A DNA stretch of 35,404 nt. Source: Candidatus Binataceae bacterium (lineage in GTDB: Bacteria; Desulfobacterota; Binatia; Binatales; Binataceae). The DNA is taken from contig DASXMJ010000095.1 in assembly GCA_036495685.1 (NCBI GenBank), positions 1-35,404 of the forward strand, written 5' to 3'. Every line of letters starts with the position of its first letter. The stretch's first letter is position 1. Both the position numbers and the translations under genes were made by a program. This document shows, piece by piece, positions 1-7,389 of this stretch. A model generated the notes under the pieces. It ran no database searches, was not told the origin of the DNA, and saw only the letters and a program-made list of their open reading frames with translations.

Positions 1-839
1 GAATCGGTGACTAGCCGCACCGGCAGTTCCCCGCGCGCGTAGGTCTCGGCAAAGCGACGAAGCTCCTCCGGATCCATCCCGGCCGCGGTAAACAGCGGCG
101 TCGGGGGCTGCGCTGCCATCAGCGAAATCATCGCCGCGAGCAGCGGCTTTATGGCCTCGCGCGCTGCGCGTTCGTCTTCCGAAATCGAGGTGAGCAGGAA
201 GGCGCCCAACTCAAGTTTCCCGCCACGGCCCGCGGTCTGCGCGGCCGCGTGGATTTTCTCGGCCGCAAACCGTGCGTAGGCAGGACTGGTCAGGGCGGAG
301 AGCATCACTCCGTCCGCGATTCGCCCCGCCATTGCCAGATTTCGGGCGCCCAGCACGCCAAGATAAATCGGAATCTCGGCTTGCGACGATTTAAACGACA
401 GTCCGATCCGGTCGGTACGAAAGACCTTGCCGGCAAAGGTGACCTTCTCGCCGCGTAGCAGGCGCCGGATTACCTCGACGGCTTCCTCGATCGCGGCCCC
501 TGGCGTCGGAGAGCCAAGTCCCATCTGATCGATCCAGGCCTTCACGCCAGCGCCGATTCCGAGAATAGCCCGCGCCGGCGCAAGTTCGGTAAGCGCCGCA
601 AATTCCATCCCGATCAGCGCCGGATGGCGGGTGAAAGGATTCACCACACCAAGCCCAATCCGAATGCGGCTGGTCGAACACGCGAGCGCCGAGGCGATGG
701 TAAAAGCGCCGCGAAAAAAGTAGTCCTCGGGCACCCAACACGCGGCAAAGCCCAATTCCTCGGCCAGACGCGCGTACTCGATTTGCCTACGCGCATCCGC
801 ATTTTCAAAGCCGATGCCGAATTGCAGGGCGCCGCTCAT
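1..839 (-). CDS. LLM-class flavin/F420-dependent oxidoreductase (3' end outside window)
   Basis: Reading inward from the ATG at 839 the minus strand is open to the window edge, giving about 279 residues of a luciferase-like monooxygenase fold (TIM barrel). Visible family features are an N-terminal start LQFGIGFENAD, then YARLAEELGFAACWVPEDYF, a SRIRIGLGVVNPFTRHPA segment, GIGAGVKAW, and IPIYLGVLGARNLAMAGRIADGVML near residue 180-200. Members use FMN or F420 to oxidise or reduce small organic substrates; the cofactor and substrate cannot be told from sequence alone. The start overlaps the stop of the upstream SnoaL-like gene as ATGA, so the two are probably translated as a coupled pair. The family call is firm; specificity is open. 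The C-terminus is missing because of the window boundary, not because of a mutation. Confidence 0.88.
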   Translation of the reverse strand, partial: MSGALQFGIGFENADARRQIEYARLAEELGFAACWVPEDYFFRGAFTIASALACSTSRIRIGLGVVNPFTRHPALIGMEFAALTELAPARAILGIGAGVKAWIDQMGLGSPTPGAAIEEAVEVIRRLLRGEKVTFAGKVFRTDRIGLSFKSSQAEIPIYLGVLGARNLAMAGRIADGVMLSALTSPAYARFAAEKIHAAAQTAGRGGKLELGAFLLTSISEDERAAREAIKPLLAAMISLMAAQPPTPLFTAAGMDPEELRRFAETYARGELPVRLVTD

Positions 840-1315
840 TTGCCGCGTGTCGCGAAAGTGTCGCCGAACGGAACGCGCGGCTCGTTTTCCGCCGCGGTCG
901 GGGAACAATGGAAGTGCCACATCCTCCAGGCCCGATTCCCGACACCGTCGTCGCGTTGATAGATCTCGGTGGAACGAATGCGAAAGGGCGTGGCCGGAAC
1001 CCCCGGGACTGCCTGTCCGCCTTTCGCTTCGATGCGCACGATATTCTCACAGGCCAGCCATGCCATGTCGCTGCCAATCTCCAGGCGCAGGCGAATTGGC
1101 TCGGAGATCTCGGGAATTGCGACGTTACCCTTCAGCGCTTCCCAGAGCCTGGTTTTTTCCTCCAGGCCGTAGTACGGGTGCCCGTTCAGGTTGTACTGGA
1201 GATAGCGCTCACCGGCGAATACCGAGCGCATCTTCGGAATGTCGAACGTAAAGTTCGACTCCCACCACCAGCGGTGGAGCCGCAGAATCTCCTCGCGATC
1301 GGCTTCGAGCGACAT
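836..1315 (-). CDS. SnoaL-like / NTF2-fold protein
   Basis: A 159-residue protein beginning MSLEADREEILRLHRWWWES, the usual opening helix of the NTF2/SnoaL-like alpha+beta barrel family. Later segments fit the fold: YLQYNLNGHPYYGLEEKTRLWEA and the strand-rich second half (RLRLEIGSDMAWLACENIV). Family members are small enzymes (isomerases, cyclases, hydrolases) or ligand-binding domains, and no specific reaction can be assigned here. GAGGTG lies about 4 nt before the start on the minus strand and acts as a plausible ribosome-binding site. The stop overlaps the ATG of the LLM oxidoreductase, so the two likely act in one catabolic or modification step. Neighbouring frames on the opposite strand are shadows. 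Confidence 0.75.
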   Translation of the reverse strand: MSLEADREEILRLHRWWWESNFTFDIPKMRSVFAGERYLQYNLNGHPYYGLEEKTRLWEALKGNVAIPEISEPIRLRLEIGSDMAWLACENIVRIEAKGGQAVPGVPATPFRIRSTEIYQRDDGVGNRAWRMWHFHCSPTAAENEPRVPFGDTFATRGK

Positions 1316-1429
1316 GACGCACCTCAGCGACGGATGGTCCGAGCCCTACCACCTTTTTCGACGCGACGTCCATGATCGCCGCTCGCCCCAGGGTTTCCAC
1401 TTCGCTGGGGTGGCGGTAGGTTAACCATC

Positions 1430-2410
<981 letters not shown>

Positions 2411-2591
2411 GAGGTCCGACCAGGTTTGCGGGCTTCACCCCAGACCCGTAAGACCGCCCTCAACCGGGGGGAGCGCACCTGGTAGCGCCTGCCTCGGGCG
2501 GGTAGATGGATCGAATTGATTAAAGTACCTTCTCATATCCCAAAGGCGCGTCATTTTCGAAATAGCGCAGTCCTAATTCGCTATTTTTGAC

Positions 2592-2620
2592 TTGAACCGG
2601 ATTGGCGCTGCCCTCATAAT
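2592..2620 (+). promoter_or_regulatory. Probable sigma70 promoter of glmS
   Basis: TTGAAC (2592-2597), a 17-nt spacer, then CATAAT (2615-2620). This predicts a transcript start near 2627 and a 5' leader of roughly 425 nt that holds the glmS ribozyme. The 642-bp gene-free stretch 2411-3052 holds this promoter, the ribozyme, and about 200 nt of uncharacterised leader after it. I see nothing definite in 2411-2586. Confidence 0.6.
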
Positions 2621-2679
2621 TTGTTCAGCAACCTGGACCGTGGCGCCCAGGGTCTGGAGGTAGGGAGCGAAAGACACAC

Positions 2680-2844
2680 GGCAGTTAGAGAGTAGCGCCA
2701 GGACTCACCTTGGTGAGTTGACGAGGTGGAAGCTAATCGAGACATTCGGCGGATGGCTTCCCGGTTCCACGATCGTTAGAGGCGAACAAACCGAGCGGGC
2801 GACCGCGCGACAAAAATCGCTTCGAGTGGCGGAACGAGAGTTCC
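2680..2844 (+). ncRNA. glmS ribozyme: glmS ribozyme (glucosamine-6-phosphate-activated self-cleaving riboswitch)
   Basis: Directly upstream of glmS the sequence carries the hallmark elements in order. They are AGCGCC at 2694-2699, with cleavage expected between A2694 and G2695; a hairpin ACTCACC/GGTGAGT (2703-2709/2712-2718); the conserved TTGACGAGG (2718-2726); and stem GGAAGC/GCTTCC (2728-2733/2756-2761) enclosing ATCGAGACATTCGGCGGAT. A second domain has GTTCC/GGAAC (2764-2768/2831-2835), AGGCGA/TCGCTT (2780-2785/2817-2822) and a GCGG-GCGA-CCGC tetraloop hairpin (2795-2806). The family uses glucosamine-6-phosphate as a cofactor for self-cleavage, lowering glmS mRNA when the product is abundant. 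The match to the known consensus and the downstream gene make this nearly certain. Cleavage activity itself is inferred. Confidence 0.95.
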
Positions 2845-3052
2845 GATCTTCTTTCAAACTCTCTCTACTTTGTTCATTCATCTCCCGCGGGTCGAACCCG
2901 GTGGTTTGACTCATCCAAGGGGCCGGTCCAGCGACCGCGCGATGGGCGCGCGGCCGACAACAGCTCGTTGCCAAAGGCAAGACGGCGGTCTGTACCGAGA
3001 GTACAAAAGCCGAACTCGCCAGCGGCCCGGGACGTCAGGGAGATAGAAAATC

Positions 3053-4885
3053 ATGTGTGGAATAATGGGCTATGTTGGAGCAGGCGAGGCCTGCCCGATT
3101 CTGATCGGTGGTCTCCGGCGGCTGGAATATCGCGGCTACGATTCTGCCGGTGTCGCAACCCTTTATCAGAACGGCAGACTCGAGATTCGGCGGGCCAAGG
3201 GCAAGCTCGACAACCTATGTGAGATGCTGGCCAGCGCGCCGCTTGGCGGGCGGATCGGCATCGGGCATACGCGGTGGGCGACCCATGGCCGGCCCTCTGA
3301 CGAAAACGCGCATCCGCACAAGGCCGGTCCCGTCGCGGTGATCCACAATGGCATCGTGGAGAACTACCTCGACTTGCGCGCCCAACTCCTTGCGCGCGGT
3401 CACACCCTCAAGTCGGAAACCGATACCGAGCTGATTTCGCACCTGGTCGAGGAGCGCCTCAAGGAGGGAGTAGGACTCACCGAGGCGGTGCGCCGTGCGG
3501 TAGGCGACCTGCGCGGCTCGTTTTCCATCGTGGCGCTCTCCGAAACCGATCCCGACAAACTGGTCGCGGCCAAGACCGCCACTCCCTTGGTTATCGGACT
3601 CGGCGATGGCGAAAATTTCGTCGCCTCGGATATTCCCGCAATCCTCGAACACACGCGCATGACCATGGTGCTCGATGATGGCGAATTGGCAGAGGTTACT
3701 TCAGCCGGCGCCAAAGTGATGAAGTTCGACGGTACCCCGGTCGAGCGCGCCGCGCGGAGAATCGAGTGGGACAGCGTCGCCGCAACCAAGGGCGGCTTCC
3801 CGCACTATCTGCGCAAGGAAATCGCCGAGCAGCCGCAGTCCTGGATCGATACGATGTCGGGACGGGCCACCGCAGGCCTCTCGGAGGTGAGATTCGAGGG
3901 TGAATTGCTGCCGGCAACCGGACCGGAGGCTATCAGCCGCATCGTGATGCTGGGAGCCGGAGCCTCGTGGATCACGGCGCAGATCGGAAAATTCATCATC
4001 GAGGATCTGACCGGCATTCCGGTCGAAGTCGACTACTCGTCGGAGTTTCGCTATCGGCGGCCGCCCATCGACCAACACACGGTGATTATCGCCGTGTCGC
4101 AGTCCGGCGAGACCGCGGACACGCTGGCAGCGATGGAGGAAGGGCGGCGCACGGGATCACACCTTATTGCCCTGACCAACACCGTGGATTCCTCGATCGC
4201 GCGCAAGGCTGACGCGCAGATTTACACGCGCTGCGGTCCCGAGATAAGCGTGACGACCACCAAGTGTTTCACTACGCAACTGGAGTCCTACTACCTGTTC
4301 GCGATTCATCTGGCATCGCGGCTCAAACGGGTAAGCGCGATGCAGGCCGAAGAGCTGCTCGCACCCGCGTTCTCGATACCGGGAAAGATCGAAGAAATCT
4401 TCAAACTTGAGCCGCAGATCGAGCGAATCGCGCGAGAGTACGCCGGGGCGAGTGATTTTCTGTACCTCGGGCGAGGCATCAACTATCCGGTTGCACTGGA
4501 AGGCGCACTCAAGCTCAAGGAGATTTCCTATATCCACGCCGAAGGTTATTCCGCGGGCGAGATGAAGCACGGACCGATCGCCCTGATCGATGAACATATG
4601 CCGGTGGTGGTGATAATTCCCAACGACGATCTATTCGAGAAGTCGCTGTCGAACCTGCGCGAAGTGGAATCACGCAACGGCAAGATCATCGCCGTGACCG
4701 ACCGCGCCACTGACGAACTGCGCACCGTGGCCCAGGACGTCCTGGAAATTCCGGCAACAAATCGGATGCTTACACCGGTGCTGATGACGATTCCGCTGCA
4801 GCTGCTGGCCTACCACATTGCCGTGGCGCGCGGCACCGATGTGGATCAGCCGCGCAACCTGGCCAAGTCAGTCACGGTTGAGTAG
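3053..4885 (+). CDS. glmS: Glutamine--fructose-6-phosphate aminotransferase (isomerizing)
   Basis: A 610-residue, full-length GlmS, which makes glucosamine-6-phosphate from fructose-6-phosphate and glutamine, the first committed step to UDP-GlcNAc for peptidoglycan and lipopolysaccharide. The N-terminal glutaminase domain (about 1-220) starts MCGIMGYVG with the nucleophile Cys2 after Met removal, followed by RLEYRGYDSAGV and GIGHTRWATHGRPSDENAHPH. Two SIS sugar-isomerase domains follow (about 285-420 and 455-595), with SQSGETADT and SAGEMKHGPIALID. The C-terminus DQPRNLAKSVTVE is canonical. GGGAGA lies roughly 10 nt before the ATG. Expression is expected to be under product feedback through the upstream ribozyme. 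No glmM or glmU is adjacent. Confidence 0.98.
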   Translation: MCGIMGYVGAGEACPILIGGLRRLEYRGYDSAGVATLYQNGRLEIRRAKGKLDNLCEMLASAPLGGRIGIGHTRWATHGRPSDENAHPHKAGPVAVIHNGIVENYLDLRAQLLARGHTLKSETDTELISHLVEERLKEGVGLTEAVRRAVGDLRGSFSIVALSETDPDKLVAAKTATPLVIGLGDGENFVASDIPAILEHTRMTMVLDDGELAEVTSAGAKVMKFDGTPVERAARRIEWDSVAATKGGFPHYLRKEIAEQPQSWIDTMSGRATAGLSEVRFEGELLPATGPEAISRIVMLGAGASWITAQIGKFIIEDLTGIPVEVDYSSEFRYRRPPIDQHTVIIAVSQSGETADTLAAMEEGRRTGSHLIALTNTVDSSIARKADAQIYTRCGPEISVTTTKCFTTQLESYYLFAIHLASRLKRVSAMQAEELLAPAFSIPGKIEEIFKLEPQIERIAREYAGASDFLYLGRGINYPVALEGALKLKEISYIHAEGYSAGEMKHGPIALIDEHMPVVVIIPNDDLFEKSLSNLREVESRNGKIIAVTDRATDELRTVAQDVLEIPATNRMLTPVLMTIPLQLLAYHIAVARGTDVDQPRNLAKSVTVE

Positions 4886-4977
4886 TGGGACAACAAGCGT
4901 TCGGGCAGAGGATTCTTTCAACGGATTTACCCCGCACTGAAAGTCCACGCCCAACAAGCTCGCGGCTACTAACGCCT

Positions 4978-5000
4978 CGGGCTCACGGCTCGGGAGCCCG
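4978..5000. repeat. Inverted repeat after glmS, no U-tract
   Basis: CGGGCTC (4978-4984) and GAGCCCG (4994-5000) form a 7-bp stem with a 9-nt loop about 90 bp after the glmS stop. It is followed by AAAAA rather than Ts, so it is not a typical intrinsic terminator on either strand. It may stabilise the mRNA 3' end or be chance. The rest of 4886-5090 shows nothing I can support; 5091-5345 holds the ilv promoter and attenuator. Confidence 0.35.
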
Positions 5001-5092
5001 AAAAATCCGCGAAATGCATTGGAAAAAGTCGTCGCCCGACGGCACCACAATTCTGCTGGAGGCGCTGGTACCAGGAAGCAATTTCGCTTGGG

Positions 5093-5121
5093 TTGCGAGA
5101 ATTGCCGGGGGACGCTAGTCT
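5093..5121 (+). promoter_or_regulatory. Probable promoter of the ilv leader
   Basis: TTGCGA (5093-5098), a 17-nt spacer, then TAGTCT (5116-5121). The start would fall at about 5128-5131, at or just before the ATG of the leader peptide (5131). The leader peptide would then be leaderless or nearly so, which agrees with the lack of a Shine-Dalgarno site before it. Both boxes are only moderate matches, so the position is tentative. Confidence 0.45.
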
Positions 5122-5130
5122 GAGCGCCTA

Positions 5131-5226
5131 ATGATTCCCGCCTACGACAGAAGTTTGCGTGGCACCCAGTTGCTGGGGCTCATCCTCATCGTCGTAGTAG
5201 GACTTACGGAGGCCATCGCGCCCTAG
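5131..5226 (+). CDS. ilv operon leader peptide (attenuator peptide)
   Basis: A 31-codon ORF that starts MIPAYDR and contains the run LLGLILIVVV (codons at 5170-5199), then Leu at 5203 and Ile at 5215, ending at TAG 5224-5226. Enrichment in exactly the three branched-chain amino acids just upstream of the acetolactate synthase genes is the signature of a ribosome-mediated attenuator. It precedes and overlaps the antiterminator strand (5211-5222), so the position of the translating ribosome decides which RNA structure forms. Ribosome stalling on Leu, Ile or Val codons should leave 5211-5222 free, whereas a ribosome that reaches the stop codon should cover it. The peptide itself probably has no function after synthesis. 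Confidence 0.85.
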   Translation: MIPAYDRSLRGTQLLGLILIVVVGLTEAIAP

Positions 5227-5272
5227 CGGGGACGAGCAAATCGTGATTGGAACCCCTGCTGGCGTGATGGCC
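5211..5272 (+). promoter_or_regulatory. ilv attenuator antiterminator helix
   Basis: GGCCATCGCGCC (5211-5222) can pair with GGCGTGATGGCC (5261-5272) over 12 consecutive base pairs, 11 Watson-Crick and one G-U (5218 with 5265). The downstream strand takes in the top of the terminator 5' arm, the whole loop and the start of the 3' arm, so this helix and the terminator exclude each other. The upstream strand is the last part of the leader peptide coding sequence. This gives a complete two-state switch. I did not find a clear protector strand upstream; the ribosome at the stop codon may serve instead. Confidence 0.8.
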
Positions 5273-5290
5273 GGCGGGGGTTTTTCTTTT
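5251..5290 (+). terminator. ilv attenuator intrinsic terminator
   Basis: ACCCCTGCTGGC (5252-5263) pairs with GCCGGCGGGGGT (5270-5281) over 12 bp (two G-U pairs) with a 6-nt loop, followed by a T-rich tract TTTTTCTTTT (5281-5290). It lies between the leader peptide stop and the Shine-Dalgarno site of ilvB, so it can only serve as a conditional terminator of the ilv transcript. Confidence 0.92.
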
Positions 5291-5345
5291 CCCACGTCCC
5301 ATCACCAGCCGAGCAGGGGAGCCGATCCGAAAAGGAGAGACTCTC

Positions 5346-7031
5346 GTGAAACTGACCGGCGCCGAACTGATCGTCCGTCTGCTCGAACTTAACCGGATAA
5401 CCACCGTGGCCGGAATCCCTGGCGGTGCGAACCTGCCCCTTTACGATGCACTTGGTGCCAGTTCGATCCGGCACATACTCACGCGCCACGAGCAGGGCGC
5501 CGGATTCGTCGCGCAGGGTATGGCGCGGGCAAGCGGGCGGCCCGCCGTATGCCTGGGTACTTCGGGACCGGGCGCCACCAACCTGCTCACCGCGATCGCC
5601 GATGCCAAGCTCGACTCCATTCCGATCGTCGCGATAACCGGACAGGTGCCGCGCGCAATGATCGGCACCGATGCGTTCCAGGAAATCGATACCTATGGGC
5701 TGACGGTTCCGATCACCAAGCACAACTTCCTGGTGCGCTCCGCAGACGACCTGCTCGAGGTGATTCCCGACGCGTTGCGCATCGCGAGCTCGGGCCGACC
5801 CGGTCCGGTGGTGGTGGATGTGCCCAAGGACGTGCAGACGGAAGCGGTCGAAATCGACCACCTGCCGGCCCCGGTTCGACCCAATCCCCCGCCACGCTTC
5901 GGCGCAAGTGAAATCGGCCGCGCTGCGGAGCTGATAACTGAATCGAAGCGGCCGCTTCTGCTGGCCGGTGCCGGCGTAATCGCGGCCGAAGCATCGCCCA
6001 AGTTGCGTCGCCTCATCGAGCGAGCTTCGATTCCCACCGCGGCAACGTTGCTCGCGCTAGGCGTGCTGCCGCACGACCATCCCTTGTTCCTCGGTATGGT
6101 CGGGATGCATGCCGCTCGTTTCACGAACCTGCTGCTGGACGAATGCGACCTGCTGATCGGCCTTGGCGTACGTTTCGACGATCGCGCCACGGGCAAAGCC
6201 GCGGAGTTCTGCCCGCGCGCGAAAATCCTCCATATCGACATCGATCCAAGCGAGCTTGGAAAAATCAAAGAGCCCGCCGTCGGTCTCACCGCCGACGTCG
6301 GTGAAGCGCTGAGCGCGCTCGAGCTCCTGATTGAGATGAACCCGCGCACCGAATGGATTCGGCACATGCGCGCTCTGCGCGAGCGTTATCCGCTCATGGT
6401 TCCAGGCGCCGACGATCCGCTGCGCCCCTACGGGATCATTCGCCACGCGGCCGCGCTGCTGCCGGAAGACGCGATCGTCACCAGCGACGTCGGGCAGCAT
6501 CAGATGTGGGTGGCTCAGGCGTATCCCTTCACGCGACCGCGACAATGGCTCACCTCGGGAGGTCTGGGAACGATGGGGTTTGGGATGCCGGCCGCTATCG
6601 GGGCCGCGTTGGCCGCCCCCGATCGCACGGTGGCGTGCTTTAGCGGCGACGGCAGCCTGCTGATGAATCTGCAGGAACTGGCGACTGCGGCCGAGCAGCA
6701 GGTGACCGTCAAGATCATCCTGCTCAACAATTCACACCTCGGGCTGGTCCGCCAGCAGCAGCATCTGTTCTATGGCAAGCGCTACTGCGCTTCGCGATTC
6801 GTGGCGCAGACGGATTTCGTGGCGATCGCGCGTGGTTTTGGCGTCCCGGCCGTCGATCTCTGCGAAGCACGCGATCCGGTCGCGGCGCTTGAACACGCGA
6901 TCAACCGGCCGGGTCCGTGCCTGGTAAACGTGCCGATCGCGCCCGAGGAGAATGTATACCCGATGGTGCCGCCCGGCGGCGCCAATCGCGACATGATCGG
7001 AGGCGAGTTCGATGATGCCAAACCGGCCTGA
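5346..7031 (+). CDS. ilvB: Acetolactate synthase, large catalytic subunit
   Basis: A 561-residue thiamine diphosphate enzyme that condenses two pyruvates (or pyruvate with 2-oxobutyrate), the first common step of valine, leucine and isoleucine synthesis. Features: N-terminal PYR domain with the activating glutamate E49 (ILTRHEQGAGFVAQG) and LGTSGPGATNL; central FAD/DHAP-type domain (about 190-330) with LIGLGVRFDDRATGK; C-terminal PP domain with GDGS at about 434-437, then MNLQELATA and LNNSHLGLVRQQQ. The start is GTG with AAGGAGAG about 8 nt upstream (5332-5339). Regulation is through the leader attenuator. ilvN overlaps its 3' end; ilvC does not follow, which is common but not universal. Confidence 0.96.
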   Translation: MKLTGAELIVRLLELNRITTVAGIPGGANLPLYDALGASSIRHILTRHEQGAGFVAQGMARASGRPAVCLGTSGPGATNLLTAIADAKLDSIPIVAITGQVPRAMIGTDAFQEIDTYGLTVPITKHNFLVRSADDLLEVIPDALRIASSGRPGPVVVDVPKDVQTEAVEIDHLPAPVRPNPPPRFGASEIGRAAELITESKRPLLLAGAGVIAAEASPKLRRLIERASIPTAATLLALGVLPHDHPLFLGMVGMHAARFTNLLLDECDLLIGLGVRFDDRATGKAAEFCPRAKILHIDIDPSELGKIKEPAVGLTADVGEALSALELLIEMNPRTEWIRHMRALRERYPLMVPGADDPLRPYGIIRHAAALLPEDAIVTSDVGQHQMWVAQAYPFTRPRQWLTSGGLGTMGFGMPAAIGAALAAPDRTVACFSGDGSLLMNLQELATAAEQQVTVKIILLNNSHLGLVRQQQHLFYGKRYCASRFVAQTDFVAIARGFGVPAVDLCEARDPVAALEHAINRPGPCLVNVPIAPEENVYPMVPPGGANRDMIGGEFDDAKPA

Positions 7032-7344
7032 AACACCCAATAAAAGTTGCCTCCGGGTGCCCGCACGGGGCGCAATCCTGCGGCTTCGGGTTAGAAATCA
7101 CTTCGGCGTGATGACGCACGTGTGCAGTTTGTTTTCGCGACGCGCGTTCAATCTCGATGCCATCATCTGCCTGCCGATGGGAGACGGCGCGGAGAGCACC
7201 GTGCTGCTCATGGTCAATGAGAACCAGCGCTTGGATCAGCTTATCCGACAGCTCGCGAAGCTCGAGGACGTGCTCCAGGTTGATCGAGCGCCGGAGTTTC
7301 GGTCGACTTTTGAGAGCGTGGCGGAGTGCTTTGCGCAATCGTAA
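7012..7344 (+). CDS. ilvN: Acetolactate synthase, small regulatory subunit
   Basis: A 110-residue protein with an ACT domain at about 20-95: GAILRLRVRNHFGVMTHVCSLFSRRAFNLDAI is the classic start of IlvN/IlvH, followed by TVLLMVNENQRLDQLIRQLAKLEDVLQV. The subunit binds the end product (usually valine) and stimulates or inhibits the catalytic subunit. It is short, like the roughly 100-residue E. coli IlvN type, and lacks the second domain of the roughly 160-residue IlvH type. The gene starts 20 nt inside ilvB, with GGAGG at 6999-7003 spaced 8 nt from ATG 7012 (a second ATG at 7015 is possible). It is convergent with macB, 45 bp away. Confidence 0.93.
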   Translation: MMPNRPETPNKSCLRVPARGAILRLRVRNHFGVMTHVCSLFSRRAFNLDAIICLPMGDGAESTVLLMVNENQRLDQLIRQLAKLEDVLQVDRAPEFRSTFESVAECFAQS

Positions 7345-7389
7345 GCGCCGGCGCAGACATGTCCAGAGCTCTTCGCATCGTCGGTCACG

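Noticed and set aside
2881..2935. tRNA T-loop-like sequence GGGTCGAACCCGG
   Set aside because: It lacks the exact T-loop GTTCGA consensus and no matching cloverleaf or acceptor stem is found.
4885..5118. 77-codon frame downstream of glmS
   Set aside because: No recognisable protein features; it spans an inverted repeat and the ilv promoter.
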